Source: CAYWLQ01 sp964458775
GTDB taxonomy: Bacteria > Myxococcota_A > Polyangia > JAAYKL01
Reading direction: 5' to 3'
DNA length: 34,484 nucleotides
Assembly: GCA_964458775.1 (NCBI GenBank)
Contig: CAYWLQ010000045.1
Location: 1-34,484 of the forward strand
Part shown: positions 1 to 6,923 of the stretch, piece after piece
How positions within the stretch are numbered: the first letter of the stretch is position 1
Layout of the letters: every line of letters begins with the position of its first letter
Made by a program: the position numbers and the translations under genes
The notes under the pieces: generated by a model
The model's database searches: none
Seen by the model: only the letters and a program-made list of their open reading frames with translations
What the model was told of the DNA's origin: nothing

Positions 1-156
1 GGACACAGATACGGACACAGATACGGACACGGACACGGACACAGATACGGACACGGATACGGACACGGATACGGACACGGATACGGACACGGACACAGAT
101 ACGGACACGGATACGGACACGGACACAGATACGGACACGGACACAGATTCGGATAC
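1..156 (+). repeat. Asp-Thr-coding imperfect tandem repeat
   Basis: Imperfect 6- and 12-base units (gacacg, gacaca, gatacg) encode an uninterrupted run of Asp-Thr inside the linker of the GH27 protein. The array continues past the left edge, so its full length is unknown. Asp alternates between gac and gat and Thr between aca and acg, so the DNA repeat is degenerate while the peptide is not. Confidence 0.9.
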
Positions 157-1303
157 AGAACCGGAAATTATTGGAGCGACTCCGCCGATGGGATGGAATT
201 CGTGGAACACCTTTGCCTGCAATGGGCTAAATGAGACCGTCGTTAGAGCGACTGCGGATGCCTTTATTTCAAGCGGAATGGCAGCTGCAGGATACGAATA
301 CGTTAATCTTGACGATTGTTGGATGAATGGGCGTGACCAATCATCGGGACGTTTGAACGTAGACGCGGATAAATTTCCGTCGGGAATAGCAGACCTTGCC
401 AACTACATTCACGGTTTGGGCCTCAAAATCGGTATTTACACAACCCCGAACAACTTGACCTGCACAGGACTCTACGGAAACGACCCCCGGCGCGTGGGAA
501 GTCTAGGACATGAGGAAACCGACGCGCAAACTTTTGCTGAGTGGGGAATCGACTACCTAAAGTACGATCTGTGTGCCGGTAAGATGCAAAGCTTTATCGT
601 GATGCGTGATGCACTGCGAGCCACAGGACGTCCCATCTTTTATAGCATCAATCCGGCAAATCAGGGCCCATTCTGTACGCCGACAAATTGCGCGACAGCG
701 CCTGCGGGTTTTGAATTCAATCTGCCCGATGTTGCGAACATGTGGCGCATTGAGATGGATATCTGGGATGGTTGGAACGAAATTCTCAGGTGCATTGATG
801 CGAATAAGGACGAGTATATTGGAGCCGGTCCCGGGCACTGGAATGATCCGGACATGATGGAGGTCGGAAATCCAGGTTTGAGCAATACTGAAAGCCGCGC
901 CCATTTCAGCATGTGGGCTATCATGGCGTCACCGCTCATCGCCGGCAATGATGTGACCAAGATGAGCGCGGCGACAATTGAGACCCTCACAAATCCTGAG
1001 GTCATTGCTGTCAACCAAGATCGACTCGGGTATCAAGGTCGCGTCGTGGCCAAGACCGGTAATGACCTTGAGGTCTGGTCGAAGGAGCTGTCAGAGGCCC
1101 ACACACGGGCAGTGGCTCTTTTCAATCGCGGTTCGGGCAATGCTTCTATGGCTGTCAACTGGAGTGACATAGGTCTTCCCTCAGGCGATGCTACGGTTCG
1201 CAATCTTTGGACCCATATGGATCTTGGTGTGTATAACAACTCGTACACTGCCGACAATGTAGCCGGCCACAGCGTTGTAATGCTCAAGATCGTGAGCCGC
1301 TAG
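2..1303 (+). CDS. GH27 alpha-galactosidase-like exported enzyme, 5' end missing
   Basis: The reading frame is open from the window edge, so the start lies outside. The first ~50 codons are an Asp-Thr linker that runs in frame into the enzyme; the ATG at 188 is internal (TPPMGWNSWNTF) and is not the start. Family hallmarks of glycoside hydrolase 27 are visible: PPMGWNSWNTF at the domain start, DYLKYDLC with the Asp nucleophile, WRIEMDIWDGW with the expected acid/base Asp, GHWNDPDMMEVG, and MASPLIAGNDV, followed by a C-terminal beta-sandwich-like region. GH27 enzymes remove terminal alpha-galactose (or alpha-N-acetylgalactosamine, or beta-L-arabinopyranose); which substrate applies here cannot be read from sequence. 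By analogy with the lipoprotein at 33487-34194, the missing N-terminus was probably a lipoprotein signal, so the enzyme would act on the cell surface or outside (inference). The gene is visibly richer in G+C than its neighbours. It converges on aroC with 8 bases between the stops. Confidence 0.9.
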   Translation, partial: DTDTDTDTDTDTDTDTDTDTDTDTDTDTDTDTDTDTDTDTDTDTDTDTDSDTEPEIIGATPPMGWNSWNTFACNGLNETVVRATADAFISSGMAAAGYEYVNLDDCWMNGRDQSSGRLNVDADKFPSGIADLANYIHGLGLKIGIYTTPNNLTCTGLYGNDPRRVGSLGHEETDAQTFAEWGIDYLKYDLCAGKMQSFIVMRDALRATGRPIFYSINPANQGPFCTPTNCATAPAGFEFNLPDVANMWRIEMDIWDGWNEILRCIDANKDEYIGAGPGHWNDPDMMEVGNPGLSNTESRAHFSMWAIMASPLIAGNDVTKMSAATIETLTNPEVIAVNQDRLGYQGRVVAKTGNDLEVWSKELSEAHTRAVALFNRGSGNASMAVNWSDIGLPSGDATVRNLWTHMDLGVYNNSYTADNVAGHSVVMLKIVSR

Positions 1304-1311
1304 ATGTTGAT

Positions 1312-2634
1312 CTACTTGGAGAACATAGCCTGATAGCCGAGATGCTGAATCAGATGGTCAAGTACTGTAATGGCGGTCATGGCCTCTGCAACCGGCCAAA
1401 TACGAGCTACAATGGTCGGATCTCGTCTGGTAATAGCCGCCAGCTCTTTGTTTTCGAGGGTGTATTTGTCAATTGTATGTTGCGGCTTATCGATTGTCGG
1501 AGTCGGCTTTACAGCAAGTCTTACCACGATCGGCTGACCGGTTGTAAGACCGCCTGTAATACCGCCGGCGTTGTTTGACTCGAATACGACCTTTCCGTTT
1601 TCAGAATGCATGGCATCATTGGATTGAATACCTGTCATGTCTTTTACTGCAAAACCGGAGCCTATCTCCACGCCTTTTACAGCACCGATACCTAAAAGAC
1701 GTCCTAGCTCAGCATCCAGCTTATAAAACATAGGCTCACCCAAACCTGCAGGAGCGCCGGTCACCAAAACCTCAACAACTCCACCGGAGGAATCACCCGT
1801 TTTGTAAATCCTGTTACACTCTTCCACCATGGCATTAGCAACACCAATGTCGGGGCAGTTTATAACGTGATGCACACCGTATTTATCTGACACTTCTTGA
1901 TCGGTCATTCTGGGAGCTTTTTCCCGGATTTCGGCAATTTCTTTCTCTATCTCAGCAAAAATTCGGGTTTTCTCCATAAAGCGCATTTCGTTAACCACAC
2001 GCTTCTTTACGTAGATCTCTTGATAGAAGGGATCTAGGTCGCGTCTCATTCTTTTATAGTTATCTGTGTATTTCAATATGTGGTCGTAATTCATTTCAGG
2101 ACAGACAACACCGGCTGCTTCTTTGACATATGAGAAGACCCTAATACCGAATTTTTGCAAAATCTTTTTTGCAATGTAACCGGCTGCCACAATAGTTGCC
2201 GTATACCTGCCGCTAAAAAAACCTGCTCCAATGGCGTCATCACTCGGGCCGTATTTCATAAAAGATGCATATGAACAATGACCCGGTCTTGGAGTACGAT
2301 TTGTATCTTGGTACTGTTTGATATGAATAAAGTGTCTGTCCAAATTGGGAATGAGAATAGTAAGAGGAGTACCGTTGGTTAAAAATGCGTTTTCACCGTT
2401 TTCTATGGTGTCTGCTGCATTTACTCCTGTGTAGATTATAGGAAGATCAGGTTCTACACGCGGGCTTGACAACTCGTCAGCTCCAGGTTTGCGAAGTAAA
2501 AGATCACCGTAGATCTCTTGCTCGGTAATAGACATCCCGGGCGGGTTCCCGTGGATCATAGCGGTCAGACCTTCTTGGTAGGATCCTCCTGCAATGGTAA
2601 CTTGAAAACATCGTCCAAAATGACAACCTAGCAT
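1312..2634 (-). CDS. aroC: Chorismate synthase, divergent
   Basis: Chorismate synthase converts EPSP to chorismate using reduced FMN, the last common step of aromatic biosynthesis, in the cytoplasm. The fold signatures are recognisable: HGNPPGMS near residues 28-35, RPGHCSY with the second catalytic His, GYIAKKIL, SNNAGGITGGLTTGQP, VKPTP, and WPVAEAMTA near the C-terminus. It is about 440 residues against a usual 350-390; the extra length is a charged segment around residues 190-260. The first signature, normally GESHG, aligns with GGSYQ, so the near-invariant catalytic His is Tyr19, and the RETA motif aligns with RYTA. The start has a good ribosome site (AGGAG, about 6 bases upstream). It lies 25 bases downstream of aroA, so they form an operon. 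Being a paralog with altered chemistry is possible, but the pairing with aroA favours chorismate synthase. Confidence 0.9.
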   Translation of the reverse strand: MLGCHFGRCFQVTIAGGSYQEGLTAMIHGNPPGMSITEQEIYGDLLLRKPGADELSSPRVEPDLPIIYTGVNAADTIENGENAFLTNGTPLTILIPNLDRHFIHIKQYQDTNRTPRPGHCSYASFMKYGPSDDAIGAGFFSGRYTATIVAAGYIAKKILQKFGIRVFSYVKEAAGVVCPEMNYDHILKYTDNYKRMRRDLDPFYQEIYVKKRVVNEMRFMEKTRIFAEIEKEIAEIREKAPRMTDQEVSDKYGVHHVINCPDIGVANAMVEECNRIYKTGDSSGGVVEVLVTGAPAGLGEPMFYKLDAELGRLLGIGAVKGVEIGSGFAVKDMTGIQSNDAMHSENGKVVFESNNAGGITGGLTTGQPIVVRLAVKPTPTIDKPQHTIDKYTLENKELAAITRRDPTIVARIWPVAEAMTAITVLDHLIQHLGYQAMFSK

Positions 2635-2659
2635 TTAATTCTCCTGTTCGGTTGGGCAG

Positions 2660-3943
2660 CTACTCGCCGATCATCATTCGAGCGCCGAGTTGTTGCATTA
2701 AAGTTACATATTCCGGGAAAGTTACATTTACGGCTTCAGCCGTATCTATTACTCCTCCATCTTCTATGGCCAACAGAGCCAAACTCAAAGCCATAATGAT
2801 TCTATGATCGTCGTGACCCGATAAAGAAGCACTTTTCAATCTGGGGCAATGGTGAATTATCAATCCGTCGGGAAGCTCTTCTGTTTTCACACCCAACTTG
2901 CCTAGTTCCTTGGCCATGACAGCAATGCGATCGGTTTCTTTCTTTCGAGCTTGCGGAACATTGAGAAGCCTGGTGGTTCCCTCTGCAAAAGCACCGGCAA
3001 CTGCCATAGCGGGTAATGCATCGGGAGTCCTATTCATATCTATATCAATTCCCTTAAGTTGAGACCTTCTTATCCTTACAGTGTGGTTGTCGACACGAAT
3101 TTCTGCTCCCATCTGCTCTAAGTAGTCGGCAACGGATTTATCCGGTTGGCTGTCCGAAAAATCGAGTCCCGAAAGAGTAATATCAGAGCGCAAAAACGCA
3201 CCGGCACATAAAAAGAATGTGGCACTGGAGAAATCAGCAGGAACATGTATATCAAAAGGATTATATTTTTGTCGTCCCTGAATCTCAATGCGCTTAAAGT
3301 CGAAGTTTTCGTAAAGAATTCCTTGGCGATCCAACCAATCCATGGTCATTTTTACGTAGTCAGGTTCGTTTAGCAGCGTAATATTAATACGTGAATCCCC
3401 ATGGGCCAAAGGACATGCCAAAATAAGACTGGTCAAATACTGGCTCGTAAAACATTCGATGGAGGTTTCACCTCCCATTAAAGTGCCTTGTACCGAAATC
3501 GGTGCTGTTCCTGTGTTGTTTGTTGAGACAGCTCTTGCTCCCAAGTCGGTTAGGGATTGCAACAAAGGCATAATGGGTCGACTCTGTATTTGATAATCTC
3601 CGGTAAGAGTAATAGGTCTTGTTCCGGAACTCAGAGCGGCGGAACCTGCAGCAATCCTTAAAGTAGTTCCTGAATTTCCCACATCAATCACTTTGTCGGG
3701 AGGCATAATTCGACCGTTTGTTCCTGTTACAGTCCATTCTTCCTGATTCGACGTATCTATTTCAGCACCAAGAGCTCTGTAACAACTTACTGCACTCATG
3801 GTATCCCCTGATATTAAGGGATTTCGCAGAGTGCTGGTTCCGTCTGCTAGGGAAGCAACTGCCACGCCTCTAATAGTATGAGACTTAGATGCCGGAATAG
3901 GAACCTGGCCGACTAGAGTGGATTTTTGTGCAAAGAGTTTCAT
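2660..3943 (-). CDS. aroA: 3-phosphoshikimate 1-carboxyvinyltransferase (EPSP synthase)
   Basis: This enzyme joins shikimate-3-phosphate and PEP to give EPSP, the substrate of the chorismate synthase encoded next. At 427 residues it has the usual length. Seen motifs: PASKSHTIR (active-site Lys20), SGDTMSAVSCYRALGAEI, GNSGTTLR, QSRPIMPLLQSLTDLGA, the catalytic-loop RKKETDRIAVMAKEL, and DHRIIMALSLALL. The NSGTT form of the second motif (rather than NAGTA) resembles the class II/other side of the family more than the E. coli enzyme; class assignment is tentative. The ATG is preceded by TGAGGT. Directly upstream are two abutting palindromes and a T-run (3953-3993) that may control the operon. A 59-codon ORF in the same direction lies 120 bases upstream. 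Confidence 0.95.
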   Translation of the reverse strand: MKLFAQKSTLVGQVPIPASKSHTIRGVAVASLADGTSTLRNPLISGDTMSAVSCYRALGAEIDTSNQEEWTVTGTNGRIMPPDKVIDVGNSGTTLRIAAGSAALSSGTRPITLTGDYQIQSRPIMPLLQSLTDLGARAVSTNNTGTAPISVQGTLMGGETSIECFTSQYLTSLILACPLAHGDSRINITLLNEPDYVKMTMDWLDRQGILYENFDFKRIEIQGRQKYNPFDIHVPADFSSATFFLCAGAFLRSDITLSGLDFSDSQPDKSVADYLEQMGAEIRVDNHTVRIRRSQLKGIDIDMNRTPDALPAMAVAGAFAEGTTRLLNVPQARKKETDRIAVMAKELGKLGVKTEELPDGLIIHHCPRLKSASLSGHDDHRIIMALSLALLAIEDGGVIDTAEAVNVTFPEYVTLMQQLGARMMIGE

Positions 3944-3952
3944 TTATACCTC

Positions 3953-3993
3953 AAAAAAGAGAGCGTATAGATACGCTTTAAACAGATGTTTAA
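3953..3993 (-). promoter_or_regulatory. aroA leader: two abutting hairpins plus T-run
   Basis: Read on the minus strand, TTAAACATCTGTTTAA (3993-3978) is followed without a gap by AGCGTATCTATACGCT (3977-3962). Each is a perfect 6-bp stem with a 4-base loop. A run of six T (3958-3953) follows, and then the aroA ribosome site. The second stem plus T-run fits a weak intrinsic terminator or attenuator; the two palindromes could instead be protein-binding sites. No leader peptide rich in aromatic codons was found between 3994 and 4063. Confidence 0.45.
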
Positions 3994-4063
3994 CTTAAAA
4001 GTTCCTGTTTTTGAAGTGTTTTCAGTCTTGAAAAGTTTTCAGACACTTTGGGATGGGTGTTTT

Positions 4064-4243
4064 TTAGCGAGATTGCAGTTGTCCAAGTCGTCTATCTAAC
4101 TCGGCAAGGCGGTTTTGGATTATTTTGGCTTGCTCTTCTGCCGCATTCAAACGGAAAGTAGGTTTCTGAGCAGGTGTATTGTTTTCAGCATTTTGGTTTA
4201 GAAGTCGGGTTTTTAAGCTAAACAGAACTCGATTCATCCACAT
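4064..4243 (-). CDS. Small hypothetical protein with C-terminal coiled coil (59 aa)
   Basis: An ATG at 4243 opens 59 codons ending in TAA at 4064. It is preceded by a GAGGTG ribosome site at good spacing. The product starts MWMNRVLFSLKTRLLNQN. A polar stretch with Pro and Asn follows, and residues 34-59 are a charged amphipathic helix (EEQAKIIQNRLAELDRRLGQ) likely to form a coiled coil. It has no signal peptide or transmembrane segment and was not recognised. It lies upstream of aroA in the same direction, separated by 120 bases containing the palindromes, so it may be the first gene of the aro transcript or a separate short one. Support is the ribosome site and the protein-like composition only. 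Confidence 0.5.
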   Translation of the reverse strand: MWMNRVLFSLKTRLLNQNAENNTPAQKPTFRLNAAEEQAKIIQNRLAELDRRLGQLQSR

Positions 4244-4502
4244 AATTCACCTCGCTGTTTGGCGTCTGCAAAAACAAGGCCGGCGCAAACTATTTTATCA
4301 ATTTATTGTTATTATGGTATTTTTTTGGAAAAGCCATTTAGATATCAATTTAAAAGATGCGAAAGAAATGTTGCACTTTTGAAAAACTATTCATTCAAAT
4401 TAAACAAAAAATATCATTTTTTACTGAGATTCAGAGGTCTTTGCTGCTGTATAAAAAATTATGCAGCGAAAAAAGATGAACCGTAGGACGTTTACAAGAT
4501 CA
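4244..4502. other. AT-rich intergenic region
   Basis: This stretch lies between the divergent small ORF (minus) and the fibro-slime leader (plus). Short open frames exist on the plus strand, but they lack ribosome sites and have shadow-like composition. No convincing gene was seen. It should hold the promoter of the minus-strand aro transcript, but no good -35/-10 pair stood out. Confidence 0.4.
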
Positions 4503-4544
4503 CTATTGGTCGGTAGGGGGAATACCTCCAATAGCTGATTTTTT
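4503..4544 (+). terminator. Terminator-like hairpin with no upstream gene in view
   Basis: CTATTGG (4503-4509) pairs with CCAATAG (4528-4534), with an inner GGTA/TACC pairing. Four bases later a T6 run follows (4539-4544). The form is that of an intrinsic terminator on the plus strand, but no plus-strand gene precedes it. Either a short untranslated RNA ends here, or it insulates the fibro-slime gene from upstream transcription. Confidence 0.45.
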
Positions 4545-4575
4545 AGTGAAAACACATCAGCATCAGTTCTTTGAT

Positions 4576-4602
4576 TTGAACAGCTCCAACTTTCTGTATA
4601 AT
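4576..4602 (+). promoter_or_regulatory. Probable sigma-70 type promoter of the fibro-slime gene
   Basis: A perfect -10 TATAAT lies at 4597-4602. TTGAAC at 4576-4581 serves as -35 with a 15-base spacer (16 if read as TTTGAA). Transcription would start near 4609, giving a leader of about 60 bases. Confidence 0.55.
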
Positions 4603-4618
4603 AAGAAATGTATTGGAG

Positions 4619-4656
4619 TCGACCCGGTCGATAAGTAACCGGGGGAAAAGTTTTTT
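4619..4656 (+). promoter_or_regulatory. Leader with two mutually exclusive hairpins before a T-run
   Basis: TCGAC (4619-4623) can pair with GTCGA (4627-4631). Alternatively CCCGGT (4623-4628) pairs with ACCGGG (4638-4643); the two share bases and exclude each other. A GGAAAAG stretch and T6 (4651-4656) follow, then the ribosome site AAGGAG. This is the layout of a small attenuator, but no ligand-binding domain was recognised upstream, so control is unproven. Confidence 0.35.
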
Positions 4657-4669
4657 AAGGAGAATTATA

Positions 4670-5446
4670 ATGAAACTCAATTTACCTCTGTTATTACTAA
4701 TATCTCTTATTTTGCCGGTTATAAGTTGCGAGGACTCCCCTCTTATCGATTACAACAACAGCAACGAAAATAACAATGGCAACAACAACGGCGGCCCTGA
4801 CCAGGAATACGGTGACGACAACTGTGAATCCAAGCTTGTTGCAATTATAAGAGATTTTCCGGCAACTCATCCGGATTTCTATCATTCCGGTTACAGTTAT
4901 GCGACTACCGGCATGGTACAAACGAGTCTTGATAAAGATCAAAAACCCGTGGCCGGCAGTGTTGATATGTATTCGTCAAATCTTCATCAGTGGTATCGAA
5001 CAACTTCGGGGGTTAACCTGGAGTTTACTCATGAGATTCAACTGGTAGATGACGGAACCGGCAAATTCGTATTTGACAGCAATCTCTTCTTTCCCTTGGA
5101 CGGAATGGGATTCGGACATGATATTCCGGAACATACTGATCATAATTACCTTTTTACCTCTGAGCTTCGTTTAAATTTTATATATCAGCCGGGACAAACC
5201 TTTACTTTTAGAGGTGATGATGATCTTTGGGTATTTATCAACGGATTGTTGGCAATTGATGTCGGAGGAATCCATTCACCAGTGGAAGGTAGTGTAAATA
5301 TTGAACTGTTCTCAGCTATGAACGGTTTGAACATGGTTCCCGGACAAAAGTATACAATGCATATCTTTCATGCAGAAAGAAATCCTACCCAGTCTAATTT
5401 TCGCATAGAAACCACCATCGGTTGCTTTACTCCAATCATTGTCTAG
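4670..5446 (+). CDS. Fibro-slime domain lipoprotein
   Basis: The start at 4670 is chosen because AAGGAG precedes it and it begins a clean lipoprotein signal with lipobox VISC (lipidated Cys20); an upstream in-frame ATG at 4613 would bury the signal. An Asn-rich linker follows (residues ~27-43). From ~residue 60 onward it matches the fibro-slime domain family: RGDDDLWVFINGLLAIDVGG, IHSPVEGSVNIEL, GQKYTMHIFHAERNPTQSNF, RIETTIGCF. The DDDLWVFI motif suggests a PA14-like, calcium-dependent carbohydrate-binding fold (inference). The family is known from Fibrobacter and slime-mould-like adhesion proteins and occurs in myxobacterial relatives. The 258-residue product is likely surface-attached through its lipid anchor. 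It is a single-gene unit with a promoter upstream and a terminator directly after the stop. Confidence 0.9.
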   Translation: MKLNLPLLLLISLILPVISCEDSPLIDYNNSNENNNGNNNGGPDQEYGDDNCESKLVAIIRDFPATHPDFYHSGYSYATTGMVQTSLDKDQKPVAGSVDMYSSNLHQWYRTTSGVNLEFTHEIQLVDDGTGKFVFDSNLFFPLDGMGFGHDIPEHTDHNYLFTSELRLNFIYQPGQTFTFRGDDDLWVFINGLLAIDVGGIHSPVEGSVNIELFSAMNGLNMVPGQKYTMHIFHAERNPTQSNFRIETTIGCFTPIIV

Positions 5447-5484
5447 AATAAGTCTTGCAGGTTGTGTAAGACTTATTTTGTTTC
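5447..5484 (+). terminator. Intrinsic terminator of the fibro-slime gene
   Basis: AATAAGTCTT (5447-5456), immediately after the stop codon, pairs perfectly with AAGACTTATT (5468-5477) around an 11-base loop. A T-rich tail follows. Confidence 0.8.
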
Positions 5485-5541
5485 TTGGCGTATAGTTGTT
5501 GTCAGTCGTTACTGCTTTGTTATCGCACACAGGAGGATAAT

Positions 5542-6903
5542 ATGATTACAACACTTCAGGAATTGTCTGATATTGCATATCGTCTAAAAAAAGAAGGTGC
5601 CTATACAGAAGCTCTTAAGGCATTTCGTCTTGTACTCGAAGCAGTTCCTCTTGATTTTGATTTGAGACTTAATATCGGCGACCTTTTGGCAGTAATGGGT
5701 CAAACCAAAGCAGCTCTGATGGTTTATAAGTCTGCGGCCGAACATGATATAAAAGCCGGAAATCCTTTGCGGGCAATGGTTGCAGCCAAAATACTTGCGC
5801 AATATGGCGTTGACATATCAGCTGTTGTTTCGTTAATGGTCGAAAAATATTCAGCCGGCTCTTCTTACATAGGAAGAAGCATCAAGCTCGCTCCAAGTGA
5901 TTATTCAGTAAAGGTTAGAGAAGGAATTGATGTTAACTATCCGGTTTCGGATCTCAACGCATTTATAGCTGAGACGGCTCTAATGGCAGCTGACATATCA
6001 ACAATAAGAAACTATCCGGCTTTGGTTCCGCCTTTACCTATTTTCTCGACTCTTGACAAAGCCTCATTTGAAGAATTGTTTTTAAATCTTGAGCTGTGTC
6101 GACATAGCGAGGGCGAGTTGGTTGTAGAACAAGGCAAGCCGGGGGATGCGCTCTTCTTCATTGCCGGCGGAGAAGTTAAAGTTTTAAGAGCCGACTCCAA
6201 TGGTCAGATAGTTCAATTAGCGCGATTAGGAGCAGGAGCCTTGTTTGGAGAAATGGCTTTGTTGAGCGCAGACCCCAGATCTGCTTCGGTGTTGTGTGAT
6301 TCGGATGTTAATGTGCTGATGTTAAAGAGAGACAACGTGGAGAGACTCGGAACCAAAATACCGATGATAGCTGCGGCAATGGCGCGATTCATGAGGGAGC
6401 GTCTCATAAACAATCTTTTATCTACAAATCCGCTTTTTTGTCCGTTTGATGATACAGCAAAGAAACAACTCCTGTCCCGCTTTACAGGTCATGATGTGCC
6501 TGCCGGAACAGTGTTTCTGGAAGAGGGAGATATAGGCCGCGGACTCTATGTAATCTTGAGCGGAAAGTCCAAAGTAACAAAAAAAGAAGGAGATGAAACT
6601 CTCCACTTAGCTGACATCGGTCCGGGAGATATAGTAGGAGAAATGGCCTTGCTCAACGAAGCCCCCGTATCAGCTACTGTATGTACAAAGACACCTTCGA
6701 CTCTTCTGTTTTTGGCTAGAGAGCTGTTTTTGCCGCTCATTGAAGCCGTGCCGGCTCTTAAGTCATATTTTGTCGACCTTGCCAACAACAGACAGTTTGA
6801 TACCCAGGCAAAGGCGATGGCTGAAGCCCTGATCAAACAGGCGGCAGCAGAACAAGAGAGTCCTGACTTTTCTATCGATGAAGACGAAATCGTCTTTATC
6901 TAG
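5542..6903 (+). CDS. TPR protein with two cyclic-nucleotide-binding domains
   Basis: AGGAGG precedes the ATG at 5542; the longer frame back to 5485 has a Cys-rich non-protein-like start. The N-terminal ~95 residues are TPR-like (YTEALKAFRLVLEAVP). Two Crp/cNMP-type domains follow at about 175-290 and 305-425. The phosphate-binding cassette of the first, FGEMALLSADPRSASV (235-250), keeps the Arg (246) that contacts the cyclic phosphate. The second, VGEMALLNEAPVSATV (365-380), has Val at that place. No DNA-binding helix-turn-helix or catalytic domain follows, and the protein ends in an acidic tail. It has no signal peptide, so it is cytoplasmic. A role as a cNMP- or partner-sensing scaffold is inferred. 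It converges on the AmgK-like gene 20 bases away. Confidence 0.85.
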   Translation: MITTLQELSDIAYRLKKEGAYTEALKAFRLVLEAVPLDFDLRLNIGDLLAVMGQTKAALMVYKSAAEHDIKAGNPLRAMVAAKILAQYGVDISAVVSLMVEKYSAGSSYIGRSIKLAPSDYSVKVREGIDVNYPVSDLNAFIAETALMAADISTIRNYPALVPPLPIFSTLDKASFEELFLNLELCRHSEGELVVEQGKPGDALFFIAGGEVKVLRADSNGQIVQLARLGAGALFGEMALLSADPRSASVLCDSDVNVLMLKRDNVERLGTKIPMIAAAMARFMRERLINNLLSTNPLFCPFDDTAKKQLLSRFTGHDVPAGTVFLEEGDIGRGLYVILSGKSKVTKKEGDETLHLADIGPGDIVGEMALLNEAPVSATVCTKTPSTLLFLARELFLPLIEAVPALKSYFVDLANNRQFDTQAKAMAEALIKQAAAEQESPDFSIDEDEIVFI

Positions 6904-6923
6904 CATATAGAAGCTTTTCTTTT

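Noticed and set aside
1..156. Repeat array considered as CRISPR or minisatellite
   Set aside because: The units are 6-12 bases without spacers and stay in one coding frame leading into a GH27 domain, so it is a linker-coding repeat.
188..190. ATG at 188 as the start of the GH27 gene
   Set aside because: It lies inside the conserved PPMGWNSWN motif, and the frame is open upstream to the window edge through the linker.
4179..4486. Two overlapping plus-strand open frames in the AT-rich gap
   Set aside because: They have no ribosome sites and aromatic/Lys-rich composition expected of AT-rich noncoding DNA. The first overlaps a better-supported minus-strand ORF.
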